Shown here piece by piece: positions 1 through 11,929 of a stretch of DNA of 64,000 bases. Made by a program: the position numbers and the translations under genes. Source of the DNA: Paulinella micropora (taxonomy: Eukaryota; Cercozoa; Imbricatea; Euglyphida; Paulinellidae); contig WBZZ01000778.1 of NCBI GenBank assembly GCA_019918135.1, forward strand, positions 23,501 to 87,500. The letters are read 5' to 3'. Position 1 is the stretch's first letter; the number at the start of each line of letters is the position of its first letter. The notes below the pieces were generated by a model. It searched no databases. It worked only from the letters and a program-made list of their open reading frames with translations, and was not told the origin of the DNA.

Positions 1-211
1 ATATTTAAGGCCGTTGCCTTTCTTCGCAGCCAAAATTTTCTTGGGCACAGGTTAAACCAGGCAAACTTGGCGCCAAGCGGCAAGGGGGGCGTCGGAGGGG
101 GGGGGCCGCCTTATTTCGGTTAACGGTTGGGGCACCAGCCCGTCCGCAAACTGCGGCGCTTTTTTAGCCACAAATGTTGGCCAAAAGACGTTTCGGCATC
201 GGCCTCAAAGG

Positions 212-613
212 TCAAAAAGGTCTGTCGGGAAAGATCGGCGGGCGGGGGATTTTTCTGCCAGCTTGTGCTTTTGGGGGCGGCTCGGCTGCCTCCTGGTGGC
301 GACCCTGACCCTTGGAATAGGAAAACACTGAAGATGCGGTTATTGCAGGAGATAGATACCACTTCCTCTGCCGTGTCCTCGTTTCCTCCAGGTTTCCTTG
401 CACCTGCCCAAGCTCCGCTATCGTCTGCTCACGGTCTTGATTATTGCTGTCGGAAACCACTGATGATGGTGAGCTGGGGGCGACCTTTCCGTTCTCCCTG
501 CTCTGTTCATCCTGTACTTCCCCCTCCTCACCGTCCTCGTCGTCTTCCTCGCTCCCGGGAGAGTGCGCTGCCTCTTCCGCGTTGCCCCGCTCCTGTCCCG
601 GTTGCCGGAAGCA
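212..613 (-). CDS. possible host exon, acidic protein of unknown function
   Basis: A minus-strand frame is open from about 613 to a stop at 212. Its first ~70 codons look coding: a hydrophilic acidic stretch (EEDDEDGEEGEVQDE) followed by NNQDREQTIAELGQVQG. TGTGTGTAG lies directly upstream on the minus strand, an acceptable splice acceptor, so this may be an internal exon beginning at 613. The last third is less convincing, and the true exon end could lie earlier than 212. There is no ATG, no domain I recognise and no neighbouring exon I can place. It could also be a chance frame in GC-rich DNA. Confidence 0.25.
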   Translation of the reverse strand, partial: CFRQPGQERGNAEEAAHSPGSEEDDEDGEEGEVQDEQSRENGKVAPSSPSSVVSDSNNQDREQTIAELGQVQGNLEETRTRQRKWYLSPAITASSVFSYSKGQGRHQEAAEPPPKAQAGRKIPRPPIFPDRPF

Positions 614-879
614 CTACACACATGACATTCAGTGTATATCAAACATAAGTCTTCCCTTGGCATGGTTAGCCATGCGCAGATGAAAAGATAAGAGTGTTTG
701 GGCTGGCGGATGCGCGACCTTATCGTTGCTCCCCGTCATGCCATCCTCCTCCTTCTTGTCACTGTTCTTCTCTTGGATCCATGGTAGTTGCACGAAAGCA
801 GACTAAGAAAGACGTGGATTCGTGCAAGACAGGATCACCGATACGTACAGATGCAATTCAGAGTCAAACACAGATACAT

Positions 880-2054
880 AGGGAGTACACACACGCACAC
901 ACACATACGCGCAGCACACTCCCACACGAAGCGCAGACACACGCCCAGCACGCAAAGACACGCATGCCCAGCATGTACAGACACACAAGCAAAGCACGCG
1001 CAGCACACCGCCAACACTCTCACATATACTGCACAGACACGCATACGCTGCACGCTCTCACACGCAGCACAGCTACATGCCAAAACATACACGCAGCACA
1101 GACACACGCCAAGTACGCACACATACACACAGCACACTCCCACGCGCAGCACAGGCACACGCCAAGTACGCACAGACACGCGAAGCACGAAGCACGCACA
1201 GACATATACGCAGCACACGTCAAACGGACATACGCGCAGCACACTCCCACACGCAGCACAGACACACGCCAAGCACGCAAAGACTTACACGCAGCACGGA
1301 CACACCCCAAGTACGCACAGACACACACGCCAAGCACGCACAGACATACGCGCAGCACGCTCTCATACACAACTGAACAGACACGCACACGCAGCACAGA
1401 CACACGCCAAGCACGCACAGACATGCATGCAGCACATTTCAATACGCGGCACACTCCCACGCAGCACAGACGCACACGCACGTACAGACAAGCACGCAGC
1501 ACATTTCCATACGCGGCACACTCCCAAGGCAGCACAGGCACACACGCCAAGCACGCACAGACATACGCGCAGCACGCTCTCATACACACTGCACAGACAC
1601 GCACACGCAGCACAGACACACGCCAAGCATGCACAGAATACACACAGCACACTGCACGGACACGCACACGCAGCACGCTCTCAGATGCAGCACAGCCACA
1701 CACGCCAAGCACGCGCAAACACACTCGCAGCACAGACACACGCCCAGTCCGCACAGACACGCCAAGCGCGAAGCACGCACAGACATACACGCAGCACACT
1801 CTACCAAACAGACACGACCGCGCTGCACATTCTCACACTAAGCACAGACACACGCCAAGCATGCAAAGACTTACACGCAGCAGAGATAAATGCAGAGCAC
1901 GCACAGACATACGCTCTCTCACACACACACAGCACACTCCCACACCACAGACACGCACACCGCATAGTACGTCCACAGGCAGCACAGACACACGTGTGCG
2001 CACAGAAATACACGCAACACACTCCCACACACTGTGCACCGACACACACGCCAG

Positions 2055-2091
<37 letters not shown>

Positions 2092-2490
2092 AAGCACGCG
2101 CAGACATACACGCAGCACACACTACGCAAGATATCCACACGCAGCACAGAAACACGCCAAGTACGCCATGCACGCAGCACACTCCCACACAGAAACACGC
2201 TAATTACGCCATGCACACAGCACAATTCCACGCACGTAGCACAGACACACACTCCAAGCACGCACAAACATACGCGCAGCACACTCTCACACACACCGCA
2301 CGGACACGCACACGCAGCACAGACACATGCCAGCACGCACAGACATAGACGCAGCACACACTGTACAGACATGCACATGCAGCACAGAAACACACCAAGT
2401 ACACGCCAAGTACGCAAAGACACGCACGCCAAGCATGCACAGACACACACGCAAAGCACACGCAGCACACCGCCGACACTCAAAAGAGGA
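880..2490. repeat. CA-rich minisatellite, unit about 38-44 bp
   Basis: About 1.6 kb of imperfect tandem repeats of CACGCAGCACAGACACACG- and CCAAGCACGCACAGACATA-type blocks. Unit sequence and length vary. At 2058-2090 it collapses to pure (CA)n. Long open frames on both strands (one of 622 codons) are by-products of the stop-poor repeat. I see no gene between 614 and 880 either. Confidence 0.9.
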
Positions 2491-2820
2491 AATAGCGTTA
2501 GTGTCTTGAGTATGGCTCTCTCCTGTGCTTCTAATTTCGCTTTTGATTTCTCAAACGTATAGATTTCACTTCGCAATAGTAAAATATGCTATTAAAGCTC
2601 CATATTTACAAAGGTATACACATACACACAGACTGACACACATAATAGTACATACGTACACATGCACACAAATACCAACACAACACACACATGCCCACAC
2701 ACACACACACACACACAAGTCACATACACACACAGACTGACACACATAATAGTACATACTTACACATGCAAACAAATACCAACACAACACACACATGCCC
2801 ACACAGTCTCCGCAGCTGTT

Positions 2821-2874
<54 letters not shown>

Positions 2875-3900
2875 TTTTTTCTCATCCCCCGTGACCGAAA
2901 ACACGGAGCCAAACGAATGATCGTTGGGGTTGCTGGGATCCCTAGTGGGCACTGGTCTGGCACCTTGCAACCTACCAAAGGAAAATGTAAACTACTTGGA
3001 GCGTTTATACAAACACCAACACACCAACGCACGCCCACACCCGCCCACCCACCCACCCTCTCACACACACACACACACACCTACACAGGCACATAACACG
3101 AACATACATTCAAATACATAAACACAAACACGCCAAACACACACATAATACATACATACATACATACATACATACATACACACACACAAAGACAAACACG
3201 AGGAAACACACCATCACACACACGCACACACTCACGCTCACGCACACAGACACACATACACACCAACACACATAATACATACATACAAACATACACAAAC
3301 ACAAACACAAACATACACACACACACACACACACAAAAGCGCGCGCCCGCACACGCACACACACCATGATACGAACACCAACACACAAACACACAAACAT
3401 ACATGCACACACGCGCTACACACACATACACAGACGTACACAAAGACATACACACATGCACACATATACGCACACCCTCGCCCGTACACGCATACAGACA
3501 CACAATACATACATACATGTGTAATACATAACATGCATGCATAATAGACATACACACATTATGCATACATACTTACATGCACAAACACAAACACACATTC
3601 ACGCACACACAGACACAAAAACAAAACACACACACACACACACTCTCTCTCTCTCTCACTTCATACATACGTACAAGACATACTGCAAGACATATATGCA
3701 AGACATGCATGCAAGACATACATTCTGGTGTTATTGTTATGCATATACTTAATTGTATAGAGTATTTCTCTTGTGCATTTAGGTTTTTTTTGGCTTGCTC
3801 TGTCGTAGCTATATTGAGAGTTGTGACTGTTGTTGGTTTTACAGCTGGGCGCGATGCCCAGGTATATTTTCTGACCTTACCGTGAGCCCCCTCCCTCTCT
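2470..3900. repeat. dispersed CA/CT-core repeat, copy 1
   Basis: A composite repeat. Its 5' flank (2470-2640, starting AAAGAGGAAATAGCGTTAG) recurs at 4825-5000. It is followed by CA blocks, a pure CT run at 2824-2872, a conserved ~95-bp block at 2880-2975 (GTGACCGAAAACACGGAGCC), a 600-bp CA/CATACA tract at 3010-3660, and a 3' flank at 3725-3860 that recurs in diverged form at 5225-5350. The block and CA tract recur at 48870-49752. No coding sequence is apparent. The CA-tract open frames are simple-sequence artefacts. Confidence 0.75.
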
Positions 3901-4021
3901 CCCTCTCACTTTCTCTCCCAACACACCTGCTGCCTACTTCGTTGCAATATAATATAAAGAAGTTCACTTTGTTTGAATGTCATGTTTCTTTTTTGTGGTG
4001 CTGAGCTCTAGCTGAACTCGT

Positions 4022-4042
4022 TTGGCTCCGTGTTTTCGGCCA
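4022..4042. repeat. inverted echo of the conserved block of the CA/CT repeat
   Basis: GGCTCCGTGTTTTCGGCCAC at 4022-4042 is the reverse complement, with one mismatch, of the GTGACCGAAAACACGGAGCC block at 2890. It lies ~1.1 kb downstream of that block in opposite orientation, so it may mark the other end of the repeat. Confidence 0.5.
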
Positions 4043-4154
4043 CAGTGCACATGTTACGAATCCGTACTCAACAATTTGACGCCAGACAGTTAACACTGTA
4101 TAATCTGATTAATCTGTTTCTGGGTGTCGAAGCTTGACCAAATATCATAAATCC

Positions 4155-4162
4155 TTTCTCTC

Positions 4163-4215
<53 letters not shown>
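4155..4215. repeat. CT dinucleotide microsatellite
   Basis: Nearly pure (TC)n of about 55 bp, interrupted once by TATC. Confidence 0.95.
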
Positions 4216-4217
<2 letters not shown>

Positions 4218-4400
4218 TCTACTTAGGCAAATCTTAGTCTTTGTGCTCTCGTGTAGGTCTGCATACACCGACCCCTCGTGCCCAAACCGTAAATACACAG
4301 AAAAGAAACAACAATAAGACATGCAACGTTTGATCTATATTTGTCCATGATGCTTCTCGGGGAGGTTTGGGATGTACAAACTGAGTTTTTGGGAACAACT
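4215..4400 (-). repeat. dispersed ~190-bp repeat, shared with 31.5 and 40.7 kb
   Basis: The reverse complement of this segment matches 31505-31690 and 40745-40930. Shared landmarks include CTACACGAGAGCACAA, GTATTTATGGTTTGGGCACA and a TACATCCCAAAC/TACATCCCAACT block. The copies differ by scattered substitutions, so this one is older than the tandem duplication that carries the other two. No protein is supported. Confidence 0.7.
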
Positions 4401-4819
4401 TTGGAAGGTGCAGAGATATGACTGAGATTTTTTTGATTTGGCAATTTTGGCTGATTCATTAGCCGTTACCAGGATCAGGTGGCGGGGAATTTGTTCTCAA
4501 CAGAAACTGAATTTCTTATATACTTCCACTGCGACTTCTTTAGATTGTTTACTTAGAACAACGTTGATTATTATAGGCAAGACACCTAAAACAAAATACT
4601 GCTGTGTAAATCAACACTGTTAACCGTGGTCGTAACTTAAAACTTGTAATGAGAAATCAGAAGATATGCATGTAGACAAGACTATAAGAAACTTGTAAAT
4701 ATGAGAAATGAGAAGATGTACATGTAGAAAAGACTGAAAAGAACATCAGATCGGATCTATAACTATGTTGATTATGGTGAACATTTATTATTTGTGAGCA
4801 GATAGATTTTTAGCAGTTT

Positions 4820-5350
4820 TTGAAAGAGGAAATAGCGTTAGTGTCTTGAGGGTGGCTCTCTCCAGTTGTGTTTATGATTTCGCTTTTGATTTCTCTTCTT
4901 TCAAACTCATTTATTTCTCTTTGCAATAGTACAATTTGTAATGGTGCAATATGTAATTAAAATCCTTGCTTACATAGGTACAGATACACACAAGTACTCA
5001 CACAGACAGACACACATACATAGTACATACATACACATGCACAAAAATACCAACACACACACACACACACACACACAAACACGCTCGCACACACAAAAGC
5101 ATCAACACACGCACTCACGCCCACGCACACACACACACACACATACACCCACAATACATACATGCAATACGTGCATCTAATGCATCATACATACATACAA
5201 AGTCATACATACATACATACATTTTTGTATTATGTATATACTTAATTTAGAACGATTTATCTTATATAATCAGGTTTTTTGTTCTTGCTCAGTGGTTATT
5301 TATATTGACGCTTGTGATTGTTGCTGGTTTTCCAGCCAGGCCGCGATGCT
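4820..5350. repeat. dispersed CA/CT-core repeat, copy 2
   Basis: The left flank (4825-5000) is similar to 2470-2650. A CA tract of about 200 bp follows at 4985-5225, and the right flank (5225-5350) resembles 3725-3860, including GTGATTGTTGCTGGTTTTCC against GTGACTGTTGTTGGTTTTAC. The CT run and the 95-bp block of copy 1 are missing, so copies expand or lose their core while the flanks persist. Confidence 0.7.
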
Positions 5351-5429
5351 CCCTCCCTCCCTCTCTCAGTCTCTCTACACAAGTTCACTCAGTCTCTCTC
5401 TCCTCCCCTACCCCTCACTCTCTCTCTCT

Positions 5430-5735
5430 CGCTTTTTGTTTGAGAGAGAGAAAGTAGTAGTAGTAGTTGGATTAGGGTTGGATAGTAGTAGTATTAGTAG
5501 TTGGATTAGGGTTAGATAGTAGTAGTACAGTTGGACTAGGGTTAGATAGTAGTAGTAGCAGTTAAATTAGGCTTAGAGAGTAGTAGTAGTAGTTGGATTA
5601 GGGTTAGAGAGTAGTAGTAGTAGTTGGGTTAGGGTTAGAGAGTAGTAGTAGTAGTTGGGTTAGGGTTAGAAAGTAGTAGTCGTAGTAGTTGGATTAGGGT
5701 TATATAGTAGTAGTAGTGGTTGGATTAGGGTTAGC

Positions 5736-5792
<57 letters not shown>

Positions 5793-5855
5793 TAGTAGTA
5801 GTAGTAGTAGTAGTAGTTGGATTATGGTTAGATAGTAGTAGCAGTAGCAGTAGTT

Positions 5856-5917
<62 letters not shown>

Positions 5918-6185
5918 TGGATTTGAGAGTAGTAGTAGTTGGATTAGGGTTATATAGTAGTAGGAGTAGTAGTAGTAGTAGTTGGATTAGAGTTAGAAAG
6001 TATTAGTAGTAATTGGATTAGGGTTAGATAGTAGTAGTTGGATTAGGATTTGAGAGTAGTAGTAGTTGGATTAGGGTTGTTTAGTAGTAGTAGTAGTAGT
6101 TGGATTAGAGTTAGAAAGTAGTAGTAGTAATTGGATTAGGGTTAGATAGTAGTAGTTGCATTAGGGTTAGGGTTAGGGTTACCTA
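5430..6185. repeat. TAG-triplet / TTAGGG-like minisatellite
   Basis: About 750 bp of units built from runs of AGT/TAG triplets joined to TTGGATTAGGGTTAGA. The block ends at 6163-6182 in three consecutive TTAGGG hexamers. The hexamers are the common eukaryotic telomere repeat. Here they are internal, with unrelated C-rich DNA beyond, so this is interstitial telomere-like DNA. Confidence 0.85.
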
Positions 6186-6279
6186 CTCCTTTCCCCCTCA
6201 CACACACATTCACTCAGTCTCTCTCTCCTCCCCTACCACCTCACCCTCTCTCTTCCCCAAAAAATCAAGTAACCATTTT

Positions 6280-8110
6280 TGTCTACCCCCCCCCCCCCCG
6301 GGGGGGGCCTTCCCCGGAAATCAGCGGGGAAATAATTTTTTGGCGGCCGAGGGTCTGAATTTTTTGCCCCCCCCCTCCCCTCCTTCCCCCTTTCCCCTCG
6401 GGGAATGGGAGAATTTGGGGGTCTGAATTTTTTGCGGCCCCCCTGCCCCCCCCCCCCCCCCTCCTCCCCCCCTCCCCCCGGCCTTCACCCAACTTCGGGG
6501 AAAACTTCCTTGGCGGCCGACGAGAATCTTTTGTTCTATCTGAAAAACCCAACGCACGCAAGATTCGGTAAAATTCCTTTCGCGCGAGATAGTTATGCAC
6601 GGTAGGGCGCTAAATTCGACTTTTTCGCTCCCCCCTGACACCACCACCAACCCCCCTCTCCCCCCCGGGCCCTCCTCCAAAAATCAATGAATAAATTTTT
6701 CTGCCCCCCCCCCCCCCCCCCCGCGGCCCTCCACCAAAAATCAAGGAACAAATTTTTCTGGCCCCCCCCCCCCCGGCCCTCCCCAAAAAATCAAGGAACA
6801 AAATTTTCTGCCCCCCCCCCCCCCCCCGCCCCCCCCCGGCCCTCCCCAAAAAATCAAGGAGAAAAATTTGGAGGCCGAGGACGAACATATTTTTTTTTTC
6901 TTCTATGGTCGGGGTGACAGGTGGCGCGTGAAAAATCCAAACATCCCAATCCACGCAAGATTCGGTAAAATTCCTTCACGCCAAACAGTCCGTTGCGCAA
7001 GACCAGCTCGTCTAAGTCGCCGGGTCAGCGGCCAAACGATATTTTCTTCTTCGCTCTTCGTGATTTTTTTCCACTTACACCATCTCCCCCCACCCCTCGG
7101 GAAATGGGAGAATTCGGGGGTCTGAGTTTTTTCGGCCCCCCCCCCCCCCCCCCCAACCCCCAACGGCCTTTCCCCGAAAATCGGGGAAACAAATTTTTCT
7201 CTCTCTCCCCCCCCTCCTCCCCTCCCTCCCCCCGGCCTTCGTCCAACTTCGGGGGAAAACTTCCTTGGCGGCCGACGAGAATCTTTTGTTCTATCTGAAA
7301 AACCCAACGCACGCAAGATTCGGTAAAATTCCTTTCGCGCGAGATAGTTATGCACAGTAGGGCGCTAAATTCGACTTTTTCGCTCCCCCCTGACACCACC
7401 ACCAACCCCCCTCTCCCCCCCCGGGCCCTCCTCCAAAAATCAATGAATAAATTTTTCTGCCCCCCCCCCCCCCCCGCGGCCCTCCACCAAAAATCAAGGA
7501 ACAAATTTTTCTGGCCCCCCCCCCCCCGGCCCTCCCCAAAAAATCAAGGAACAAAATTTTCTGCCCCCCCCCCCCCCCGCCCCCCCCCGGCCCTCCCCAA
7601 AAAATCAAGGAGAAAAATTTGGAGGCCGAGGACGAACATATTTTTTTTTTCTTCTATGGTCGGGGTGACAGGTGGCGCGTGAAAAATCCAAACATCCCAA
7701 TCCACGCAAGATTCGGTAAAATTCCTTCACGCCAAACAGTCCGTTGCGCAAGACCAGCTCGTCTAAGTCGCCGGGTCAGCGGCCAAACGATATTTTCTTC
7801 TTCGCTCTTCGTGATTTTTTTCCACTTACACCATCTCCCCCCACCCCTCGGGAAATGGGAGAATTCGGGGGTCTGAGTTTTTTCGGCCCCCCCCCCCCCC
7901 CCCCCCCAACCCCCAACGGCCTTTCCCCGAAAATCGGGGAAACAAATTTTTCTCTCTCTCCCCCCCCTCCTCCCCTCCCTCCCCCGGCCTTCGTCCAACT
8001 TCGGGGGAAAACTTCCTTGGCGGCCGACGAGAATTTTTTGTTCTATCTGAAAAACCCAACGCACGCAAGATTCGGTAAAATTCCTTTCGCGCGAAATAGT
8101 TATGCAAGGA
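6280..8110. repeat. 755-bp tandem repeat with poly-C tracts
   Basis: Two full units (about 6601-7355 and 7356-8106) and a partial leading unit. All three joints carry CGAGATAGTTATGCA or a close variant. Inside each unit a ~55-bp subrepeat (CCCAAAAAATCAAGGAACAA plus 10-20 C) is repeated four times. Units differ mainly in the length of C runs. Open frames of up to 207 codons here are repeat artefacts. Confidence 0.85.
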
Positions 8111-8299
8111 TAGGGCGCTGAATTCGACAGGTTAGCGACCAAACAATTTCTTGCGCTCGTGGTGCCACGGTTTTTTTTCTCTCTGCTACCATTCTCCTTA
8201 GTCAAATGTGGCAATATTAGCAGTACTTTGTTTGTAATAATTACTTCTGTCATATTTAAGCGAACAAGTGGGTGCATCCTGGCTCGCCGCTGACGATTT

Positions 8300-8715
8300 T
8301 ATTTTTTGATAACATAACTAAGTCACTTCCAGATAAGATTTTACCTCCGTACCTTGACGTATCGATAGAGCATGTCTTGAAATATTAATATCCAACTTAT
8401 TTCAGTATTACTACGTTGAGAAATGATGATTTTATTCAGTTTGAAAAACACTGCCACATTTGTGGCAATGACTAGGATTGCTCGCGTTCAACTGGCACCT
8501 ATTTTTGATATATAACATAACTAAGTCACTTCCCGATAACTTGAGATTTTACCTCCGTACCTCAGTGACGTATCGATATTATTAATAATAGACTTCACTG
8601 AGCATGTCTTGAAATATTAATATCAAGCTTATTTCAGTATTATTACGTTCAGAAATGATGATGTTTTATTCAGTTTCAAAAACACTGCCACACTTGTGGC
8701 GGGCGGCAATGATCC
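8300..8715. repeat. direct repeat of about 190 bp, two diverged copies
   Basis: 8310-8480 and 8500-8705 share ACATAACTAAGTCACTTCC, TTACCTCCGTACCT, GACGTATCGATA and GAAATATTAATATC in the same order. Both end in AAACACTGCCACA followed by TTGTGGC. The second copy has small insertions. The DNA is A+T-rich and non-coding. Nothing else is seen from 8110 to 8750. Confidence 0.7.
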
Positions 8716-8883
8716 ACAAATCACAAATGTGGCGCTCGCCCGCCGGTAATGTAGCTCAAGAAAATTTTTGAAGAAAGAAGGGCGGGCGGGGAAAAAAATG
8801 TAAAAACATGAAAAAATTCCCCTCCCGAGTTTCTTTCCCCAAAAATTTTCTTCAGCTACCTTCCAATTGCAGAAATGTCCTTT

Positions 8884-8925
<42 letters not shown>

Positions 8926-9100
8926 GCAGGTTTAGGTTTGCGGTGAAGTTCGCGATAAATGCCAAAAACACCGGAATATACGGACGCTTTGTTTTGGCCG
9001 CAATTTGTGGCACACACAGAAAATTTTTTTCGGGCGAAGGACTCATTTCGGCAATAAAGTTGTAGCGGTAGCAAACAAAAAATGCACTCTACATGTTTGG

Positions 9101-9184
9101 GTGAATAGCTCTTTGAAGACTCTGCAATTGTCTTGGAATGGAATCGGTGATGAGGGAGTGAAGCACTTTGCTGCAGCTCTGAAG
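9101..9184 (+). CDS. LRR exon, cassette 1 plus strand
   Basis: Exactly 28 codons in phase 0, reading VNSSLKTLQLSWNGIGDEGV and onward to ALK. This is the LxxLxLxxNxIGxxGxxxxxxAL pattern of ribonuclease-inhibitor-type LRRs. The donor GTACCT follows directly. The acceptor position reads GG instead of AG, so it may no longer be spliced. Confidence 0.6.
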
Positions 9185-9188
9185 GTAC

Positions 9189-9270
9189 CTTTAACCAGTC
9201 TCCGATCGCCTGTGCCTGCGTCGCCTATTGCGTTGTTCCAGAGAGTCAGGCTAGTCAACGTGCGATTAAC
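9189..9270 (-). CDS. LRR exon, cassette 1 minus strand (82 bp)
   Basis: Minus strand: acceptor ATAG, then VNRTLTSLTLWNNAIGDAG, then a shortened end and donor GTACC. Two bases short of the 84-bp family length, so the frame is lost toward the end. Confidence 0.5.
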
Positions 9271-9479
9271 CTATACATGTGAAACACACATGCTAAGACA
9301 TGCTACCCTGTCGTCGTCGCCCATGCAGGCATTCGTCATCTGCTATAGCAAGACTTGCACTCACTGCGTTCCATCCCCTTTCCATCACCCCCCTCCCACA
9401 GCCTTTTCCATCCCCCCCCCCCCCCCCCCCCCCCCATCCCCGCCACACCCACCCCTGCCCCCCCTCCCGCCCGTCCGTC

Positions 9480-10640
9480 CAGCGACTTGCTGCAAAAAAA
9501 CATAGTTCTGAATTTCTGATTTCTGATTTCTGATTTTTTTTCAAGACATGCTGCTGTAGCACCCTGCCGCTGGCTGCTACAGCTGCGAGCCCTGCTTTCA
9601 AACATTTTTTCTCTGGTCCCGCGCTGCTCGTCCTCGCCCACCTGCCTCCCCTCCCGCCCGTCGGTCCAACGACTTGCTGAAAAACAAACCGAGTTCTGGA
9701 TTTCTGATTTCTGATTTCTGATTTTTTGGCGAGACAAGCTGCTGTAGCACCCTGCCACAGCATGCTATAGCTGCGAGCCGTGCTTCTAATTTTTTCTCTG
9801 GTCCCGCGCTGCTCGTCCGCCTTCCCTTGCCCACCTCCCTCCCCTCCCGCCCGTCCGTCCAACGACTTGCTAAAAAACAAACAGAGTTCTGGATTTCTGA
9901 TTTCTGATTTCTGATTTTTTGGCAAGACAGGCTTCTGTAGCACCCTGCCACAGGATTCTACAGCTGCGAGCCCTGCTTCAAAATTTTATTCTGGTCCCGC
10001 GCTGCTCGTCCCTCGCCCACCTGCCTCCCCTCCCGCCCGTCCGTCCAACGACTTGCTGAAAAAACAAACCGAGTTCTGGATTTCTGATTTCTGATTTCTG
10101 ATTTTTTGGCAAGACAAGCTGCTGTAGCACCCTGCCACAGGATGCTATAGCTGCGAGCCCTGCTTCTAATTTTTTCTCTTGTCCCGCGCTGCTCGTCTGC
10201 CTACCCTCGCCCTCCCCTCCCGCCCGTCCGTCCAACGACTTGCTAAAAAACAAACCGAGTTCTGGATTTCTGATTTCTGATTTCTGATTTTTGGCAAGAC
10301 AAGCTGCTGCTGCATCTTGCCAAAGGGTGCTATAGCTGCGAGCCCTGCTTCTAATTCTTTCTCTGGTCCCGCACTGCTCGTCCGCCTTCCATTGCCCACC
10401 TCCCTCCCCTCCCGCCCGTCCGTCCAACGACTTGGTAAAAAAACCGAGTACTGGATTTCTGATTTCTGATTTCTGATTCTTTTTGCATGATAGGCTGCTG
10501 TATAGCTGCGAGCACTGCTTCAAAATTTTGTTCTGGTCCCGCGCTGCTCGTCCCTCGCCCACCTCCCTCCCCTCCCGCCCGTGTCCGTCCAACTACTTGC
10601 TGAAAAAACAAGCAGAGTTCCGAATTTCTGATTTCTGATT
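9480..10640. repeat. hairpin satellite, left arm of the inverted repeat
   Basis: About six head-to-tail units of roughly 185-200 bp. Each has two or three TTTCTGA repeats, a conserved hairpin (TAGCACCCTGCCACAGG-ATGCTA, followed by AGCTGCGAGCCCTGC), an A/T run, GCGCTGCTCGTCC, then CCCGCCCGTCCGTCCA and ACGACTTGCT. Open frames here are artefacts of the repeat. Confidence 0.85.
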
Positions 10641-11929
10641 TTTTTGACAAGACAGGGTTTACGCCAAGACCGGCAGAATTTCTTCCCCGCGAGATTTGCA
10701 CCAAGTTTGTCCGGAATTTGGGACGGGAAAACTGCCGCCAAGACCGGCAAATTTTCTTCCAGCAAAAGTTGCAGGAAATTTGTCAGGAATTTGCGGCAAA
10801 TGGAAGGTAGTATGGCGACTGTCGCCACCACAGAAAAAAAGAAAAAAAATTTCGCCGCTTTGGGCTCTCTTTTTTGTTACGTGTCGTCTGAGCTAACGGC
10901 GGGCGGGGGGGGGAAGAAATTTTCGCTTGAAAAATAAGATTTTCCCTCCCCGCCGGGCGGGGGGGGGGGGGGGGGAATTTTCGCTTGAAAAATAAGATTT
11001 TCCCTTCCCGCCGGGCGCGGGGGAGGGGGGGGGGGGGGGATTTGTCTGATGGCGCTGGCCAAAGCATCGACGAAAAAAATTTAATGAGAAAAAAAAATCA
11101 CTGCCAAGACCTGCAAATTTTCTTTATGCAACGGTTGCGCCTAATTTGCGACGGTTGGAAGGTATTGTGACTGTCGCCACCACAGAAAAAAAATGTTTTT
11201 GCCACTTTGGGACACTTTTTTTCAAGGTTTGGTCAGAGCCAACGGCGGGCGGGGGGGAGGGGAAGGGGTGAAGAGAGGAGAGTGAAATGTTGTGAGAAAA
11301 AATTTGCCGATGTCGGCGGCGGTTTTTTTTTCTGTGGTGGCGACAGTCGCCATACCTTCCAACCATCGCAAATTCCGGACAAATTTGGCGCAACCGTTGC
11401 ATGAAGAAAATTTGTCGGTCTTGGCGGCGGTTTTTTTTCATTCAAATTTTTTTCGTCGATGCTTTGGCCAGCGCCATCAGACAAATCCCCCCCCCCCGGG
11501 GGGGGGGGAGGAAAAATATGATTTTTTTAAGCAAAAATCCCCCCCCCCCCCCCGCCCGCCGTTGGCTCAGACCAAACGTAAAAAAAAAAGAGTCCACGGG
11601 GGGGGGGGGGGGGGGGAAGGAGGAAAAAATCTTATTTTTTAAGCAAAAATCCCCCCCCCCCCCCCGCCCGCGGTTGGCTCAGACCAAACGTTTAAAAAAA
11701 AAGAGAGTCCAAAGCGGCGAAATTTTTTTTCTTTTTTTCTGTGGTGGCGACAGTCGCCATACTACCTTCCATTTGCCGCAAATTCCTGACGAATTTCCTG
11801 CAACTTTTGCTGGAAGAAATTCGCCGGTCTTGGCGGCAGTTTTTTCCGTCCCAAATTCCGGACAAACTTGGTGCAAATCTCGCGGGGAAGAAATTCTGCC
11901 GGTCTTGGCGTAAACCCTGTCTTGTCAAA

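Larger units (their letters stand above)
9065..9311. mobile_element. LRR exon cassette 1 (degenerate)
   Basis: Bounded by GCGGTAGCA at 9065 and TGCTACC at 9301. It holds a plus-strand LRR exon and a minus-strand LRR exon that meet at GGTACC (9184-9189). The plus exon lacks its acceptor AG (GG instead), and the minus exon is 82 rather than 84 bp. This copy is therefore probably dead. It is mirrored at 13728-13968 in the other arm of the inverted repeat. Confidence 0.65.

Noticed and set aside
694-2562. 622-codon open frame rich in His, Thr, Arg and Ser
   Set aside because: It is the translation of the CA minisatellite. Equally long frames exist on both strands and in other frames, and there is no non-repetitive part.
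5430-6185. Chromosome end
   Set aside because: TTAGGG hexamers are interrupted and followed by more repeats and genes on both sides, so this is interstitial.
9005-9505. 166-codon protein containing one LRR
   Set aside because: It reads through the exon into the intron and simple sequence. Only the 84-bp exon is supported.
11040-11700. C- and G-rich runs near the palindrome centre as coding sequence (poly-Pro frames)
   Set aside because: Poly-C/poly-G homopolymers give poly-Pro or poly-Gly in any frame. No conserved protein is visible.
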